Assembly: GCF_024204685.1 (NCBI RefSeq)
Contig: NZ_CP100350.1
Location: 930,001 to 994,000 of the forward strand
Origin: Gilvimarinus sp. DA14
Lineage (GTDB): Bacteria; Pseudomonadota; Gammaproteobacteria; Pseudomonadales; Cellvibrionaceae
Length of the DNA stretch: 64,000 bases
Direction of reading: 5' to 3'
The position numbers and the translations under genes were made by a program. The notes beneath the pieces were generated by a model. That model had not been told where the DNA came from and did no database searches. It worked only from the letters and a program-made list of their open reading frames with translations. Each line of letters opens with the position of its first letter. Positions within the stretch are counted from its first letter, which is position 1. Shown here piece after piece: positions 10,111-21,145 of this stretch.

Positions 10111-10977
10111 TTAAGCCAATTCCGGACGACGGGTAAACTTGGCGATTAAGCGCGCAACGGTATCGCGCATATCATTGCGATGAATAATCATGTCAATGGC
10201 GCCATGATCCAGCAAAAACTCGGCGCGCTGAAAGCCTTTGGGCAGCTTCTGGCGGATGGTTTGCTCGATAATCGCGGGGCCTGCGAAGCCGGCACGGGCG
10301 CCCGGCTCAGCGGCATTGATATCACCCAACAATGCCAGCGAGGCGGAAACGCCACCATAAACCGGATCGGTCATAATGGAAAAGTAAGGAGTGCCCTGGC
10401 CTTTTAATTTTTCTATGACCGCTGAGGTTTTAGCCATTTGCATCAGCGAAATCAAAGCCTCTTGCATACGCGCGCCGCCAGTGGCTGGGAAACAGACCAG
10501 GGGAATATTTTCTTCTAGTGCAACTTGGGCCGCGCGGGTGAAGCGCTCGCCCACAACATAGCCCATTGAACCGCCGTGAAAGGCAAACTCAAAAGCGATC
10601 GCCACCACGGGCATGCCCTTAAGCTCACCTTTCATGGCTACCAGGGCGTCTTTCTCACCCGTGGCTTTTTGCGCGGTGGAAAGACGATCTTTGTATTTTT
10701 TTACGTCTTTAAACTTCAGACGATCGATAGGCTCTACATCAGCGGCAATTTCCTGGCGACCATTTTCATCCAAGAAAATATCCAAGCGCCGACGCGCACC
10801 AATGCGCATGTGATGGTCGCACTTGGGACAGACATCCAGGTTGCGCTCCAGCTCTGGACGATAAAGCACCGCTGAGCACTTAACGCACTTTTTCCACAGC
10901 CCTTCAGGTACTTTGCTAGTGCCTTTACGGCCCTCTGCACGCACAACACTGGGAACCAGTTTTTCAAGCCAACTCAT
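10111..10977 (-). CDS. accD: Acetyl-CoA carboxylase carboxyltransferase subunit beta
   Basis: The protein has 288 residues. An N-terminal zinc ribbon has two CxxC pairs (CVKC and CPKC, about residues 32-54). The carboxyltransferase core contains [22 protein letters not shown] and [13 protein letters not shown]. AccD pairs with AccA to carboxylate acetyl-CoA to malonyl-CoA, the first step of fatty-acid synthesis. It lies between trpA and folC, the usual gammaproteobacterial setting. Confidence 0.97.
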   Translation of the reverse strand: MSWLEKLVPSVVRAEGRKGTSKVPEGLWKKCVKCSAVLYRPELERNLDVCPKCDHHMRIGARRRLDIFLDENGRQEIAADVEPIDRLKFKDVKKYKDRLSTAQKATGEKDALVAMKGELKGMPVVAIAFEFAFHGGSMGYVVGERFTRAAQVALEENIPLVCFPATGGARMQEALISLMQMAKTSAVIEKLKGQGTPYFSIMTDPVYGGVSASLALLGDINAAEPGARAGFAGPAIIEQTIRQKLPKGFQRAEFLLDHGAIDMIIHRNDMRDTVARLIAKFTRRPELA

Positions 10978-11024
10978 TACATTACTCTCTTGCTGACCCC
11001 GAAGGGTGTAAATTATCGAATGGG

Positions 11025-11831
11025 TTACAGGGCGTCTAATGCCTGGCGAATGTCGCGAACAATATTGCCCACGCTCTCGGCCACTTGAGCTTTATCCTCG
11101 CCAGCTTTGCTCATGGCATCCACCAGAACACTGCCAATGACTACGCCATCAGCAAGGCGAGCAACTTTAACGGCGCTTTCGGCATCTTTGATACCAAATC
11201 CCACGCACACGGGCAGATCCGTCAAAGCGCCAAACTCATCCAGCTTGGCTTTTACTGAATCCACATCCAGATGACCTGCGCCTGTCACACCTTTTAATGA
11301 AACATAGTATAAAAAGCCGCTGGCATGACGGGCAATATCCTTTGCCCGCTCACTGCGGGTAGTGGGGGCCAGCAAAAAGATATTGTCCAAATCGCGGCTC
11401 GCGAGTTCGGTTTTCAAGTTCTCCACTTCTTCTGGCGGCAGATCAACAGTCAACAGACCGTCAACGCCAGCAGCAGCGGCTTTTTCCGCAAAGGTTGCAT
11501 AACCCATACGCTCCACCGGATTGGCATAACCCATTAGCAACACTGGTGTAGTTTGGTCGGTTTTACGGAATTCGGCGACCACTGCCAGTGTATCGGTCAG
11601 ACTTACACCATGGGCCAGCGCCCGTTCATGGCCCTTTTGGATAACCGGGCCTTCCGCCATAGGGTCGGAGAAAGGCACGCCTAATTCGATTACATCCACC
11701 CCCTCTTCCACCATTTTGTGCATGGTGGGCAAGGTGGCTTCACGCACGGGATCGCCATTAACGATATAGGCCACCAGAGCCTTGCGGCCATCGGCTTTTA
11801 ACTGTGCAAATTGTTGACTAATTCGACTCAT
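11025..11831 (-). CDS. trpA: Tryptophan synthase alpha subunit
   Basis: The protein has 268 residues and is a TIM barrel with the catalytic region [19 protein letters not shown], which holds the key Glu and Asp, and [10 protein letters not shown] near the phosphate site. It cleaves indole-3-glycerol phosphate to indole, which is channelled to TrpB. The gene starts 20 bases after trpB; trpF, trpB and trpA form one cluster with accD. Confidence 0.97.
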   Translation of the reverse strand: MSRISQQFAQLKADGRKALVAYIVNGDPVREATLPTMHKMVEEGVDVIELGVPFSDPMAEGPVIQKGHERALAHGVSLTDTLAVVAEFRKTDQTTPVLLMGYANPVERMGYATFAEKAAAAGVDGLLTVDLPPEEVENLKTELASRDLDNIFLLAPTTRSERAKDIARHASGFLYYVSLKGVTGAGHLDVDSVKAKLDEFGALTDLPVCVGFGIKDAESAVKVARLADGVVIGSVLVDAMSKAGEDKAQVAESVGNIVRDIRQALDAL

Positions 11832-11851
11832 TCGGTGCTTCCATTTATCTC

Positions 11852-13075
11852 TTATACGGTGATGCCATCGATATCGGCGACCGTGAGAATATCTTTGTCC
11901 CCTCTACCTGAGAGGTTGACGATAATTATCTGATCTTTGTTCATTGTCGGAGCCAGTTTTTCGGCGTAGGCCAAAGCGTGACTACTTTCCAACGCCGGCA
12001 TAATACCCTCGGTGCGAGTAGATTTACGAAACGCTGCCAATGCCTCGTTGTCGTTGATAGCCACATAGTTCACCCGACCGAGGTCTTTCAGCCAGGAGTG
12101 TTCAGGCCCCACACCGGGATAGTCTAGGCCCGCAGACACCGAGTGAGTTTCTATAATCTGGCCATTCTCGTCTTCCATCAGGTAGGTACGATTGCCGTGC
12201 AAAACGCCGGGGATACCATCGTTTAACGGCGCGGCATGGCGGCCGGTTTCTACGCCGTCACCACCGGCTTCAACGCCGTACATAGCAACAGACTCGTCAT
12301 CCAAAAACGGATGGAACAGGCCAATCGCGTTGGAGCCTCCACCGACACAGGCCACCAAAGCATCTGGCAGTTTGCCGGTCATGTCCAAACACTGAGCACG
12401 CGCTTCACGTCCGATTACGGCCTGGAAGTCACGCACTAGCTGAGGATAAGGGTGAGGACCGGCAACCGTACCGATGATATAAAACGTATCATCGACATTA
12501 GTGGACCAGTCACGCAGCGCCTCATTCATCGCGTCTTTCAGGGTCTTAGAGCCAGACTCTACCGGAATAACCTCGGCGCCCAGCAATTTCATGCGATATA
12601 CGTTAAGCGCCTGACGACGCACGTCTTCAGCGCCCATATAGACCTGGCATTTAAGTCCCAAGCGCGCCGCCACTGTGGCCGTTGCTACACCGTGCTGGCC
12701 GGCGCCCGTTTCGGCAATAACTCGGGACTTACCCGTCATTTTTGCCAAAAGCGCCTGGCCGATGGTGTTGTTTACCTTGTGTGCGCCTGTGTGGTTCAAG
12801 TCCTCTCGCTTGAGGTAAATCTGCGCTCCACCCAGCTCGCGGCTCCAGCGCTCGGCGTGGTACAAAGGCGATGGCCGCCCTACATAATGGGCTAGATCTC
12901 TATCAAACTCTGCCTGAAATTCAGCGTTATCCTTGAGCTTGCTGTAAATTTCTTGCAGCTCGTCAAGTGCGTAAATCAGAGTTTCTGAGACAAACCGGCC
13001 ACCAAAAATACCAAAGTGGCCTCGCTCATCAGGAAAGGCACTGTAATCAACTTTTTGCTTACTTGAATCGCTCAC
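11852..13075 (-). CDS. trpB: Tryptophan synthase beta subunit
   Basis: The protein has 407 residues. The PLP lysine lies in [10 protein letters not shown], and the glycine-rich phosphate clamp is in [10 protein letters not shown]. It joins indole and serine to make tryptophan. The start is GTG and overlaps the trpF stop by four bases (GTGA), so translation is probably coupled to trpF. A GAAAGGTGAG ribosome-binding site lies inside the end of trpF. Confidence 0.97.
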   Translation of the reverse strand: MSDSSKQKVDYSAFPDERGHFGIFGGRFVSETLIYALDELQEIYSKLKDNAEFQAEFDRDLAHYVGRPSPLYHAERWSRELGGAQIYLKREDLNHTGAHKVNNTIGQALLAKMTGKSRVIAETGAGQHGVATATVAARLGLKCQVYMGAEDVRRQALNVYRMKLLGAEVIPVESGSKTLKDAMNEALRDWSTNVDDTFYIIGTVAGPHPYPQLVRDFQAVIGREARAQCLDMTGKLPDALVACVGGGSNAIGLFHPFLDDESVAMYGVEAGGDGVETGRHAAPLNDGIPGVLHGNRTYLMEDENGQIIETHSVSAGLDYPGVGPEHSWLKDLGRVNYVAINDNEALAAFRKSTRTEGIMPALESSHALAYAEKLAPTMNKDQIIIVNLSGRGDKDILTVADIDGITV

Positions 13076-13713
13076 TCTCTCTCACCTTTCGCATATGCCT
13101 GCTTGGCATTTTCAATAAACTGTTGGACGAGTTCCGGACTCTTTTGTCCGGGGGCAGACTCGACTCCGCCACTGACATCTACGCCATAGCAGCCTGTTCG
13201 GATGACCGCCTGAGCAACATTGGCCGGTTGCAGACCGCCGGCTAACACCAGCGGGGTCGTACTCTTTTGCGGAAACCGGGCCCAATCAAAGGTATCGCCT
13301 GTACCACCGGGAACGCCCGGGCGGTAGGCATCCAGCAACACACCACAGGCGCCGCTGTAGGCGTCAATAGCGGCTGATACATCCAGCTCTGGCCGCATCC
13401 GTAGCGCCTTAATATACGGTCGATCAAACTGCTCGCAGAACTCGCGAGTCTCGTCGCCGTGAAACTGCAGTAATTGCAACGGCACTCGGTTAAGCACGGT
13501 CTCGATTTGTTCCACCGAGGCGTTAACAAAAAGCCCCACCGTGGTCACAAATGGACCGCAAGCTAGCGCTATCTGCCGTGCCGACTCAATGTCCACCGCC
13601 CGCGGGCTTTTGGGGTAGAAAACCAGGCCGATCGCATCTGCGCCCGCAGTGACTACCGCGCGGGCCTGAGCTACCTCGGTAACACCGCATATTTTAACCC
13701 GTGGGGTGAACAC
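13072..13713 (-). CDS. trpF: Phosphoribosylanthranilate isomerase
   Basis: This is a TIM-barrel protein with the N-terminal VKICGVT motif and C-terminal [17 protein letters not shown], both diagnostic for TrpF. I place the start at the GTG at 13713 ([10 protein letters not shown]), giving 213 residues, the usual size. The longer open frame up to 13785 would add 24 atypical residues and run into truA. TrpF converts phosphoribosylanthranilate to CdRP. Catalytic Cys and Asp are in KICG and VDVSGG. Confidence 0.93.
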   Translation of the reverse strand: MFTPRVKICGVTEVAQARAVVTAGADAIGLVFYPKSPRAVDIESARQIALACGPFVTTVGLFVNASVEQIETVLNRVPLQLLQFHGDETREFCEQFDRPYIKALRMRPELDVSAAIDAYSGACGVLLDAYRPGVPGGTGDTFDWARFPQKSTTPLVLAGGLQPANVAQAVIRTGCYGVDVSGGVESAPGQKSPELVQQFIENAKQAYAKGERE

Positions 13714-13750
13714 TAAAATTTCCAGCTCGAATTCATTTGGAGGGCGAATC

Positions 13751-14587
13751 TTAGCAGAAATTCGACAGCGAGTCAGAATTGGCAAGCGATCCCACCGGCG
13801 CTGTCAGAAACAGCGGCCCTGGCAACGCCACTGGTAAATTGAAGTGCTGCTCATACTCGACCTGAACCAGGTATAAGCCAAAAGGTGGCGCGGTAACCCC
13901 ACCGACGCGCCTGTCGCGGGCTTCGAGCACCTCTCGGGCCCAGGCTACGGGTTTTTCACCTGCGCCTATGGCCATTAAGACACCCACCATATTACGTACC
14001 ATATGATGCAAGAAAGCGTTTGCTCGTACCTCCAGAAGGATAAGCTCGCCACTGCGCACAATATGAAGATGCTCGATCGTACGCACCGGTGAATGGGCCT
14101 GGCACTGCACCGCGCGATAGGAAGTAAAGTCGTGCTCGCCCACCAGCGCCTGCGCCGCGAGTCGCATTTTCTCTGTATCCAGCGGGTTTCTCGACCAGGT
14201 AACCTGATCGTGCAACAGTGCCGGCTTGGTGGGCGCATCGCTAATCAGATAGCGATAAGCACGAGAACGGGCACTAAATCTTGCGTGAAATTGGGGCGCC
14301 ATCGGGCGCGCCCAGCGTATTCCTACCCCGTCGGGCAGGTGAGCCCGAAGACCGCGTGTCCACGCTTTTTCCGGCCGCGTCGCGAGGGTATCGAAGTGCA
14401 CTATTTGATTAGTCGCGTGTACACCGGCATCGGTTCGACCGGCGCAGATTAGGGTTACCGGCTCGTCAGCCACAACAGAGAGAGCCTCTTGCAGCGCCTG
14501 CTGAACCGTAGGCACCCCCCCTGGCTGAATCTGAAAACCGCGAAAAGCAGCGCCCTGGTACTCCACCGCCATAGCGATACGATTCAT
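13751..14587 (-). CDS. truA: tRNA pseudouridine(38-40) synthase
   Basis: The protein has 278 residues from the ATG at 14587 (MNRIAMAVEYQGAAF). An upstream in-frame ATG at 14659 would add 24 unlikely residues. The catalytic aspartate is in CAGRTDAGVHA, and the HFDT and ARFSARSRAYRY segments are typical of TruA. It makes pseudouridine at positions 38-40 of the anticodon arm. The C-terminus extends about 20 residues past the usual EYEQHF-like end. It lies between fimV and trpF as in Pseudomonas. Confidence 0.94.
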   Translation of the reverse strand: MNRIAMAVEYQGAAFRGFQIQPGGVPTVQQALQEALSVVADEPVTLICAGRTDAGVHATNQIVHFDTLATRPEKAWTRGLRAHLPDGVGIRWARPMAPQFHARFSARSRAYRYLISDAPTKPALLHDQVTWSRNPLDTEKMRLAAQALVGEHDFTSYRAVQCQAHSPVRTIEHLHIVRSGELILLEVRANAFLHHMVRNMVGVLMAIGAGEKPVAWAREVLEARDRRVGGVTAPPFGLYLVQVEYEQHFNLPVALPGPLFLTAPVGSLANSDSLSNFC

Positions 14588-14690
14588 GGACTCGGGCCAG
14601 GGAGTATCAGGGAACACCTCGCAATTACGTGAATAATACCGTTCCACCGCACCCGCCATTTAATCTACTGTGTATATCAAAAACAAAAAA

Positions 14691-14726
14691 AGCCCTGCAT
14701 ACCTAGCGCATGCAGGGCTTTTTTAT
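14691..14726. terminator. Bidirectional rho-independent terminator after fimV
   Basis: A perfect 10-bp stem, AGCCCTGCAT (14691-14700) with ATGCAGGGCT (14710-14719), has a 9-base loop. An A-run precedes it and a T-run follows, so it can stop transcripts on either strand. It lies 10 bases past the fimV stop and before truA. That suggests truA and the trp genes have their own promoter or depend on readthrough. Confidence 0.9.
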
Positions 14727-14735
14727 TCGCCCAAA

Positions 14736-17700
14736 TTAACTGTCTACTTTATCCATTAACGATTGCGCTTCACTCTGCTGGGCCTCGTTACCTTCACTGA
14801 CCACTTCTGCCAGAATATCGCGAGCACCGTCCATGTCTCCCATATCAATATAGGCGCGGGCTAAATCGAGTTTGGTTGCAACCTCGTCGGCGTCCGCCAA
14901 AAAGTCCAGATCGTCATCCTCGTCGGCCACTTCGTTGACCGACTCGGGCGTGGGTAGCTCATCGATATCCAGCGAATCCTCTTCGCCTTCATTAACGTCG
15001 GCCTCTGGTTCACTTACATCACCTAGTGCCTGCTCAAACGCGTCATCATCTTCAACATCGAAGCTCAGGGACTCATCAGCTTCGAACACACTGGCGTCAT
15101 CTGCTGAGGAGTCATCCGCCGCGTTTTCTGTTTCTTCGGTCGCAAGAGGCTCGGGAGCGTCAAGATCCGACATTTCACGATCCAGCGCCTCCAGATCGAG
15201 ATCCTCCATGGGCTGCTCGAGATCAAAATCATCCTCGTCGTCAGCCAACTCCAGGGTTGGAACCTCTTCGTCATCCAGCTGTGGCGCACGACTTTCTGAG
15301 GCAGGATCATAGGCCTCAACTTCAGAATATTCAGGTGCCGGCTCATCCTCTTCCGGCAGCGACTCATCCAAAGAGAAGTCAAAATCTTCGTCCAGCAGAG
15401 GCTTCTCATCTGCGAGAGACACTTCCGCGCTGTCATCCTCTTGCGCCCCGGAGTCGTCGATATCTATATCATCGAGCTCAAGCTCAAAAGTTTCCTCAAC
15501 CGATTCCGACGAAGCAGCTACGTCAGCATCGTCATCTGACTCCGGTGCGACAGCATCAGGGGCGGAGGACAAGTCCTGCTGGCCGTCATCCAGCTCAAAG
15601 TCAAAATCGCTCAAATCTGAATCGGCGGTGGTCTCTTCCCGGTCATCAAAAGATAAATCGTAACTCGTTTGAGAACCTTGAAGCTCTAGCTCTTCGGTAG
15701 CCGGTTTATCCTGCTCATCATCGCTATCCAGATCAAAGTCAAAATCATCATCCAAGACTAACTCGTCAGACTCATCAGTAGACTCGCGACTCTCAACCTC
15801 TGAATCGATGTCCAAATCGTCCAGCGTCAATTCATCAGAGCTGTCCAGGTCAAAACTAAACTCTTCATCCTCTGGAGTCTCTGCGGCAATTTCAAGCTCA
15901 TCTTCAGACGCAGCGTCTGGCTCGTCCTGCGAGTCGGACAACAATTCGCTGCCGGCCTCAGCCATAACCGCACCCGCTGCAGCCACACTGCCTGCGGCGA
16001 CATAGTCCGGCGCACCTACAAACTGTGCTCGTAAATCCTGCGCACGGTCGATTTCAGCAGCGTCGCCCGAGGCAAGTACCTGACCGTAATAATGATCGAA
16101 ATCTTCAAGGTTCTCGCTCTCGGCATACACCTCAAGCAATTTCAACTTAATCGCATTGGATTCTGGCTCTTTCGCCAGACCTTTTTTCAGCATCTCCTCG
16201 GCTTGGTCATATTTGCCGTAGGCGATGTATATATCCGCTTCGCTCACCACATCGCCAGTTTCGGGCTCTGCGGTCTCTTCCGACTCCAGGGCAAACTCTT
16301 CGTCGCCGTCAATATCTGTCGTCGGCTCTTCATCAACCTGTTCAGTCTCTTGCTCGGTGAAAACGCTATCGTCCACCTCAGAGGTAAACTCTTCTACCTC
16401 TTCCTCGCTGCCCGAGCGCTTACGCAGAGCAACAAACAGCGCAACGATCAGCGCGATAAGAGCCAGGCCAATCCAGAGGATATTGGCCATTATTTTATCC
16501 ATCAGACTCGGCTCTGGCGCGCGTCGAACCACCGTGTTTGCCTGACGGGCGGGCGGCTCTTCAACAGCTGGCTCTGGCTCAGCTTCGGCCACAGCCTCAT
16601 TTTCACCAACATCTGGTTCGGTTGCGGTTCCAGTTTCACTGTCGGCAGGTGTCTCGGTATCGGACACCATAGTATCGGTAGCACTTTGCTCAGCTTCTGA
16701 CTCTGTTGCAGAATTACTTTGCGCGGCCAACTCCAGCGCGCGCAGCTGCTCATTGCTAACTTCCAGCAACCGCTCCATAGTTTCGATCTGCTCTTCCAGA
16801 TCGCCTACGCGCGAACGCAGCTCACTGTTTTCACCTTGAGTGCGCTCTAATTCCTCTTCGGCGGCCGCCAATTCCGCAGCCAGCGCACCACTGTCGCTCT
16901 CACCGTATCCGCCACCTTGTGCAGAGCCTGAATCGGCCGTGGTGCCCGGCGCGGCGAGCTTGACCCGCCCGGTCACCGAGCCGGAGTCGCGCTCATTATC
17001 AGCGCTGCGTCCTGACGCATCCAGCGGAGCACCCATAGCTTCGCCGGACCAATCGCGGTTTTGCTGCGCGACCTGGCTAATCGCCTGACGGTTGGATAAT
17101 GAACGAATTTCATCCGTGCCGGGAATACGCAAAACCTGCCCTTGGCGCAGCAGGTTGATGTTGTTGTTGATAAAGGCCTCTGGGTTGGCCCTTTGGATAC
17201 CAAGCATTGCTTGCTGAATGGAAACACCGCCGGGGCGATTGTCCCGCGCTATTTCCCACAGAGTATCGTTGGGTTTTACGGAATATTGACTCTCTCCACC
17301 GCCTGAGCGCTGCGCCGATACGGCGGCCGAGTCCTGCGTTTGCCGTACCGGCTCACTCTTTAGTTCGGTGGTTTGCGAGCTAATGGGAGTAACTGTGGCC
17401 TGCACCGGAGCTGAGGGGTCATCCGAGAAGGTGGGCAAATCCAGCAGCAACGTATATTCGCGTAGCACTCTGCCCGAGGTCCAGCGCACATCGACAATAA
17501 AACTAAGGAAAGGCTCACGCACTGGATCACGACTGCTCACCGCGATAAAGGCATCATCACCCTGATCGGTAATAACATTGAAGCGCAACTGCGAGTAGAA
17601 GAAAGAGCGCTCGATGCCGGCGCGATCAAAATCTTCCTGAGAGCCGAGCTGCACGATAATTTGGTCCGGCCCCAACTCACCCAGATCATCCAGAGCGATA

Positions 17701-17825
17701 TGAGCGTCCAGCGGCTGGTTTAATGATGAATTGAGAGTGATATCCCCCAATCCAAGACCAAATGCCGCCCGCGAAATAACCAGCGACAAAACCCCAAGCA
17801 GTAATACCAGCTTACGAAAATGCAT
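14736..17825 (-). CDS. fimV: FimV/HubP-type polar landmark protein
   Basis: The protein has 1029 residues. In order it shows a signal peptide (1-23), the FimV N-terminal domain (about 24-135, LGLGDITLNSSLNQPLDAHI), a LysM peptidoglycan-binding domain (181-235) and a coiled coil (313-370). A transmembrane helix follows (about 447-467). The cytoplasmic part has a TPR-like segment near 535-600, a very long Asp/Glu-rich region, and the C-terminal FimV domain (about 985-1029, LDLARAYIDMGDMDGARDIL). FimV/HubP proteins organise the cell pole, type IV pili, chemotaxis and flagellar placement. The acidic region gives antisense strands long spurious open frames. Gene order asd-fimV-truA agrees with Pseudomonas. 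Confidence 0.95.
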   Translation of the reverse strand: MHFRKLVLLLGVLSLVISRAAFGLGLGDITLNSSLNQPLDAHIALDDLGELGPDQIIVQLGSQEDFDRAGIERSFFYSQLRFNVITDQGDDAFIAVSSRDPVREPFLSFIVDVRWTSGRVLREYTLLLDLPTFSDDPSAPVQATVTPISSQTTELKSEPVRQTQDSAAVSAQRSGGGESQYSVKPNDTLWEIARDNRPGGVSIQQAMLGIQRANPEAFINNNINLLRQGQVLRIPGTDEIRSLSNRQAISQVAQQNRDWSGEAMGAPLDASGRSADNERDSGSVTGRVKLAAPGTTADSGSAQGGGYGESDSGALAAELAAAEEELERTQGENSELRSRVGDLEEQIETMERLLEVSNEQLRALELAAQSNSATESEAEQSATDTMVSDTETPADSETGTATEPDVGENEAVAEAEPEPAVEEPPARQANTVVRRAPEPSLMDKIMANILWIGLALIALIVALFVALRKRSGSEEEVEEFTSEVDDSVFTEQETEQVDEEPTTDIDGDEEFALESEETAEPETGDVVSEADIYIAYGKYDQAEEMLKKGLAKEPESNAIKLKLLEVYAESENLEDFDHYYGQVLASGDAAEIDRAQDLRAQFVGAPDYVAAGSVAAAGAVMAEAGSELLSDSQDEPDAASEDELEIAAETPEDEEFSFDLDSSDELTLDDLDIDSEVESRESTDESDELVLDDDFDFDLDSDDEQDKPATEELELQGSQTSYDLSFDDREETTADSDLSDFDFELDDGQQDLSSAPDAVAPESDDDADVAASSESVEETFELELDDIDIDDSGAQEDDSAEVSLADEKPLLDEDFDFSLDESLPEEDEPAPEYSEVEAYDPASESRAPQLDDEEVPTLELADDEDDFDLEQPMEDLDLEALDREMSDLDAPEPLATEETENAADDSSADDASVFEADESLSFDVEDDDAFEQALGDVSEPEADVNEGEEDSLDIDELPTPESVNEVADEDDDLDFLADADEVATKLDLARAYIDMGDMDGARDILAEVVSEGNEAQQSEAQSLMDKVDS

Positions 17826-18164
17826 AGTACTTTCCTTTATTGTCTCCCCAGCCTTCCGACGGCCCGGCCATGCGACGTCCTGTCAGCCACAACAAGTGGC
17901 CAGCCATTTTTTGTCAACGAGGCCCCAAAACCTCGAATAAATATTCACTATCGACCGTAAGTATTCATTATAAATAGCTTTTTATCAACACTTCCCACAA
18001 TTGCCTTCCACCATTAAGCCGTTTTTTGGCTAAAACGGGCACCTCGACACATAAACAAGGATTCATGCGCCTTAGATGCTCGCGGCAAAGTGGAGAATAA
18101 AGAACAGGAAATATAAAAAGCCCCGGCACGCCAATGCGTACCGGGGCTCATCAGAACACCTTTA
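17826..18164. other. Intergenic region between asd and fimV
   Basis: This is 339 bases without a convincing gene. It holds the asd terminator at its right end and must contain the fimV promoter on the minus strand; I could not single out a clear -35/-10 pair. A short antisense frame crossing the end of asd has no coding character. Confidence 0.6.
18112..18148 (-). terminator. Rho-independent terminator of asd
   Basis: The outer stem AGCCCCGG (18119-18126) pairs with CCGGGGCT (18141-18148), and an inner stem ACGC/GCGT closes a CAAT loop. On the minus strand it is followed by CTTTTATAT. It sits 17 bases past the asd stop. Confidence 0.88.
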
Positions 18165-19274
18165 TTAGGCGTCGCGCAGCACCTGTAGCATGCGGCGCAG
18201 AGGCTCTGCTGCCCCCCAAAGCAGTTGGTCACCTACGGTGAATGCGTTGAGGTACTCCCCTCCCATGCTCAGCTTACGCAGCCGTCCTACCGGCACTGTT
18301 AAGGTGCCGGTTACCGCCGTGGGTGTCAAATCGCGCAGAGTGGACTCTTTATCGTTGGGAACTACTTTGGCCCACTCGTTATGGCCGGCAATCATTTGTT
18401 CGATTTCATCAAGAGGCACATCTTTTTTCAATTTCAGCGTTAACGCCTGAGCGTGACAGCGCATGGCGCCAATACGCACGCAGGTGCCATCCAGCGGGAT
18501 CGGATTCCCCTCATTACCGAGGATTTTGTTGGTTTCCGCCTGGGCCTTCCACTCTTCGCGGCTTTGACCATTTTCCAGCTGACTGTCGATAAACGGCAGC
18601 ACACTGCCCGCCAGGGGCGCGCCAAAGTTATCAGTAGGAAAATCGCCCGAGCGCATAGTGGCAGCAACTTTACTGTCGATGTCCAAAATGGCTGAGGCCG
18701 GGTCAGCCAACTCACTGGCCACGCCATCGCGAATCGCACCCATCTGCTCGATCAGCTCACGCATGTTGCGCGCACCGGCACCTGATGCCGCCTGGTAAGT
18801 CATGGAGCTGGCCCACTCCACCAGGTTATTGGCAAACAAGCCGCCAAGGCCCATCAGCATTAGACTCACGGTGCAGTTACCGCCGATGTAGTTTTTCACA
18901 CCGCGCGCCAAGCCGTCTTTAATAACGTTTAAGTTCACCGGGTCGAGAACAATAATCGAGTCTTTGTCCATGCGCAGACTTGAGGCCGCGTCTATCCAGT
19001 AGCCGTCCCAGCCGGCGCCACGCAGATCGGAGAACACCGCCTTGGTGTAGTCACCGCCCTGGCAAGAGATAATCGCATCAAGCTTTTTGAGCTCGTCAAT
19101 CGCGTAGGCATCTTTTAATGGCGGCAGCCCTTCGGCCACCTTGGGCGCTTCGCCACCGACGTTAGAGGTGGTGAAAAATACCGGTTCAATACCGTCGAAA
19201 TCCTTCTCCGCCTGCATACGCTCCATCAGTACGGAGCCGACCATACCGCGCCAACCTACAAAACCTACTTTCAT
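18165..19274 (-). CDS. asd: Aspartate-semialdehyde dehydrogenase
   Basis: The protein has 369 residues from the ATG at 19274 ([20 protein letters not shown]). The upstream in-frame extension is rejected because the NADP-binding GWRGMVGS must lie at the N-terminus. The catalytic cysteine is in [10 protein letters not shown], and [18 protein letters not shown] completes the substrate site. It reduces aspartyl phosphate to aspartate semialdehyde for lysine, threonine, methionine and peptidoglycan. The motif pattern is that of the gammaproteobacterial Asd type. Confidence 0.95.
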   Translation of the reverse strand: MKVGFVGWRGMVGSVLMERMQAEKDFDGIEPVFFTTSNVGGEAPKVAEGLPPLKDAYAIDELKKLDAIISCQGGDYTKAVFSDLRGAGWDGYWIDAASSLRMDKDSIIVLDPVNLNVIKDGLARGVKNYIGGNCTVSLMLMGLGGLFANNLVEWASSMTYQAASGAGARNMRELIEQMGAIRDGVASELADPASAILDIDSKVAATMRSGDFPTDNFGAPLAGSVLPFIDSQLENGQSREEWKAQAETNKILGNEGNPIPLDGTCVRIGAMRCHAQALTLKLKKDVPLDEIEQMIAGHNEWAKVVPNDKESTLRDLTPTAVTGTLTVPVGRLRKLSMGGEYLNAFTVGDQLLWGAAEPLRRMLQVLRDA

Positions 19275-19387
19275 TTTATAACTCTCTGGTTTGAATGAAT
19301 TAACGCTCTCCCCGGGCCTTGTGAGCACCGCTTTGAGCGCTATATATCTTGCCGTAAACAGCCGCTGGCTGCAAATTGACCACGCAG

Positions 19388-20461
19388 TTACAGCGCGGCC
19401 AAGACCGCATCACCCATGGCTGAAGTAGAGACCTTACTGGTACCCTCGGTGTAAATATCCGCCGTGCGCAGCCCCTGATCCAGCACCTTACCTACCGCTG
19501 TTTCAATCGCGTCGGCCGCTTCAGTGAGACCCAGCGAGTACCGCAACATCATGGAAGCAGACAAAATGGTCGCCAGCGGATTGGCTATGCCCTTGCCGGC
19601 GATATCCGGGGCGCTGCCGTGACAGGGCTCATACATACCCTGTCCACTTTCGTTCAATGATGCCGAGGGCAACATACCGATAGAACCGGTAAGCATCGCC
19701 GCGGCGTCCGACAAGATATCGCCAAACATATTGCCGGTAACTAACACATCAAACTGCTTGGGTGCACGCACCAGCTGCATGGCCGCATTATCAACGTACA
19801 TGTGGGACAGTTCGACATCCGGATACTCCGGTGCCAAGCGGTCCATCACCTCGCGCCACAAAATAGTGGCCTCAAGCACATTGGCCTTATCTACCGAGCA
19901 GACTTTTTTGCCGCGCTTGCGCGCCATTTCAAAGGCGGTGCGACCGATACGTTCGATTTCGCTTTCGCTGTATTTGTAGGTGTTGTAGCCTTCGCGCTCG
20001 CCGTTTTCCAGGGTGCGAATGCCGCGCGGCTCCCCAAAGTAGATACCGCCGGTTAACTCCCGCACGATCAGAATGTCCAATCCAGACACCACCTCGGGCT
20101 TAAGGCTTGAGGCCTCCACCAATTGCGGATACAGCAGCGCCGGGCGCAAGTTGGCGTACAGGCCCAGTTGCGAGCGAATTTTTAGCAGGCCGCGCTCGGG
20201 GCGAATGGCACGGTCGATGGTATCCCATTTGGGGCCGCCCACGGCACCCAACAAAATCGCGTCGCAACTGCGAGCGTTTTCCACCGCAGCATCGGTTAAC
20301 GGCTCGCCGTGTTTATCAATAGAGGCGCCACCAATCAGCTCCTCCACAAACGACAAATTCAAAGAAAACTTTTCGTTAACTGCATCCAGCACACGCTGGG
20401 CCTCGGTGACAATTTCCGGGCCAATGCCATCGCCCGGTAAGATCATAATTTTTTTAGACAC
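19388..20461 (-). CDS. leuB: 3-isopropylmalate dehydrogenase
   Basis: The protein has 357 residues from the GTG at 20461 ([17 protein letters not shown]), which has AGGAG five bases upstream. A TTG six codons earlier is possible but overlaps that ribosome-binding site. The substrate and NAD motifs are clear: [38 protein letters not shown] and [14 protein letters not shown]. LeuB oxidises and decarboxylates 3-isopropylmalate. It follows leuD by 21 bases. Confidence 0.95.
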   Translation of the reverse strand: MSKKIMILPGDGIGPEIVTEAQRVLDAVNEKFSLNLSFVEELIGGASIDKHGEPLTDAAVENARSCDAILLGAVGGPKWDTIDRAIRPERGLLKIRSQLGLYANLRPALLYPQLVEASSLKPEVVSGLDILIVRELTGGIYFGEPRGIRTLENGEREGYNTYKYSESEIERIGRTAFEMARKRGKKVCSVDKANVLEATILWREVMDRLAPEYPDVELSHMYVDNAAMQLVRAPKQFDVLVTGNMFGDILSDAAAMLTGSIGMLPSASLNESGQGMYEPCHGSAPDIAGKGIANPLATILSASMMLRYSLGLTEAADAIETAVGKVLDQGLRTADIYTEGTSKVSTSAMGDAVLAAL

Positions 20462-20482
20462 ACTTGCTCCTAATCGCAAAAA

Positions 20483-21133
20483 TTAATTTTTTACCGCGTC
20501 AAATAACCAAGGGGCTGTCTCGCGGCGCTTAGCTTCATACGCCTTAATCGCATCGGCTTGTTCCAGCGTCAAACCGATATCATCCAGCCCGTTTAACAGA
20601 CAGTGCTTGCGAAATTCATCGATTTCAAAATCGAAAGCCTGCCCCTCAGGGGTAATTACCTGCTGCTTTTGCAAGTCAACGGTCAGCTGGTAACCCTCGG
20701 TTTGATACATCTGCTGAAACAATTGCTCTACAGTCTCTTCACTTAACACCAGCGGCAACAAACCATTTTTAAAACAGTTGTTGTAAAAAATATCCGCAAA
20801 GCTCGGGGCGATAATGCAGCGAAAGCCATAGTCATCCAACGCCCAGGGAGCGTGCTCACGGGATGAGCCACAGCCGAAATTTTTGCGGGTCAGCAAAATT
20901 TCCGCACCTTGGTAGCGCGCCTGATTAAGCGGAAAATCTTTATTCAATGGGCGACCCGAACAATCCTGATCCGGCTGGCCTACATCCAAGTAGCGCAGCT
21001 CGTCAAACAGGTTTTTACCAAACCCGGTGCGCTTAATGGATTTCAAAAACTGCTTGGGGATAATCATATCCGTGTCGACATTGGCGCGATCCATAGGGGC
21101 GACAATGCCGGTTACTTGAGTAAAAGGCTTCAT
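20483..21133 (-). CDS. leuD: 3-isopropylmalate dehydratase small subunit
   Basis: The protein has 216 residues with the aconitase swivel-domain signatures [15 protein letters not shown] and [19 protein letters not shown]. It pairs with LeuC to isomerise 2- to 3-isopropylmalate. It starts 12 bases after leuC and is part of the leuCDB operon. Confidence 0.97.
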   Translation of the reverse strand: MKPFTQVTGIVAPMDRANVDTDMIIPKQFLKSIKRTGFGKNLFDELRYLDVGQPDQDCSGRPLNKDFPLNQARYQGAEILLTRKNFGCGSSREHAPWALDDYGFRCIIAPSFADIFYNNCFKNGLLPLVLSEETVEQLFQQMYQTEGYQLTVDLQKQQVITPEGQAFDFEIDEFRKHCLLNGLDDIGLTLEQADAIKAYEAKRRETAPWLFDAVKN

Positions 21134-21145
21134 AATGGCTCCCGT

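Noticed and set aside
15026-16700. Several plus-strand frames of 100-224 codons
   Set aside because: They are antisense to the Asp/Glu-rich part of fimV; the GAN/GAR codon bias there removes stops on the other strand.
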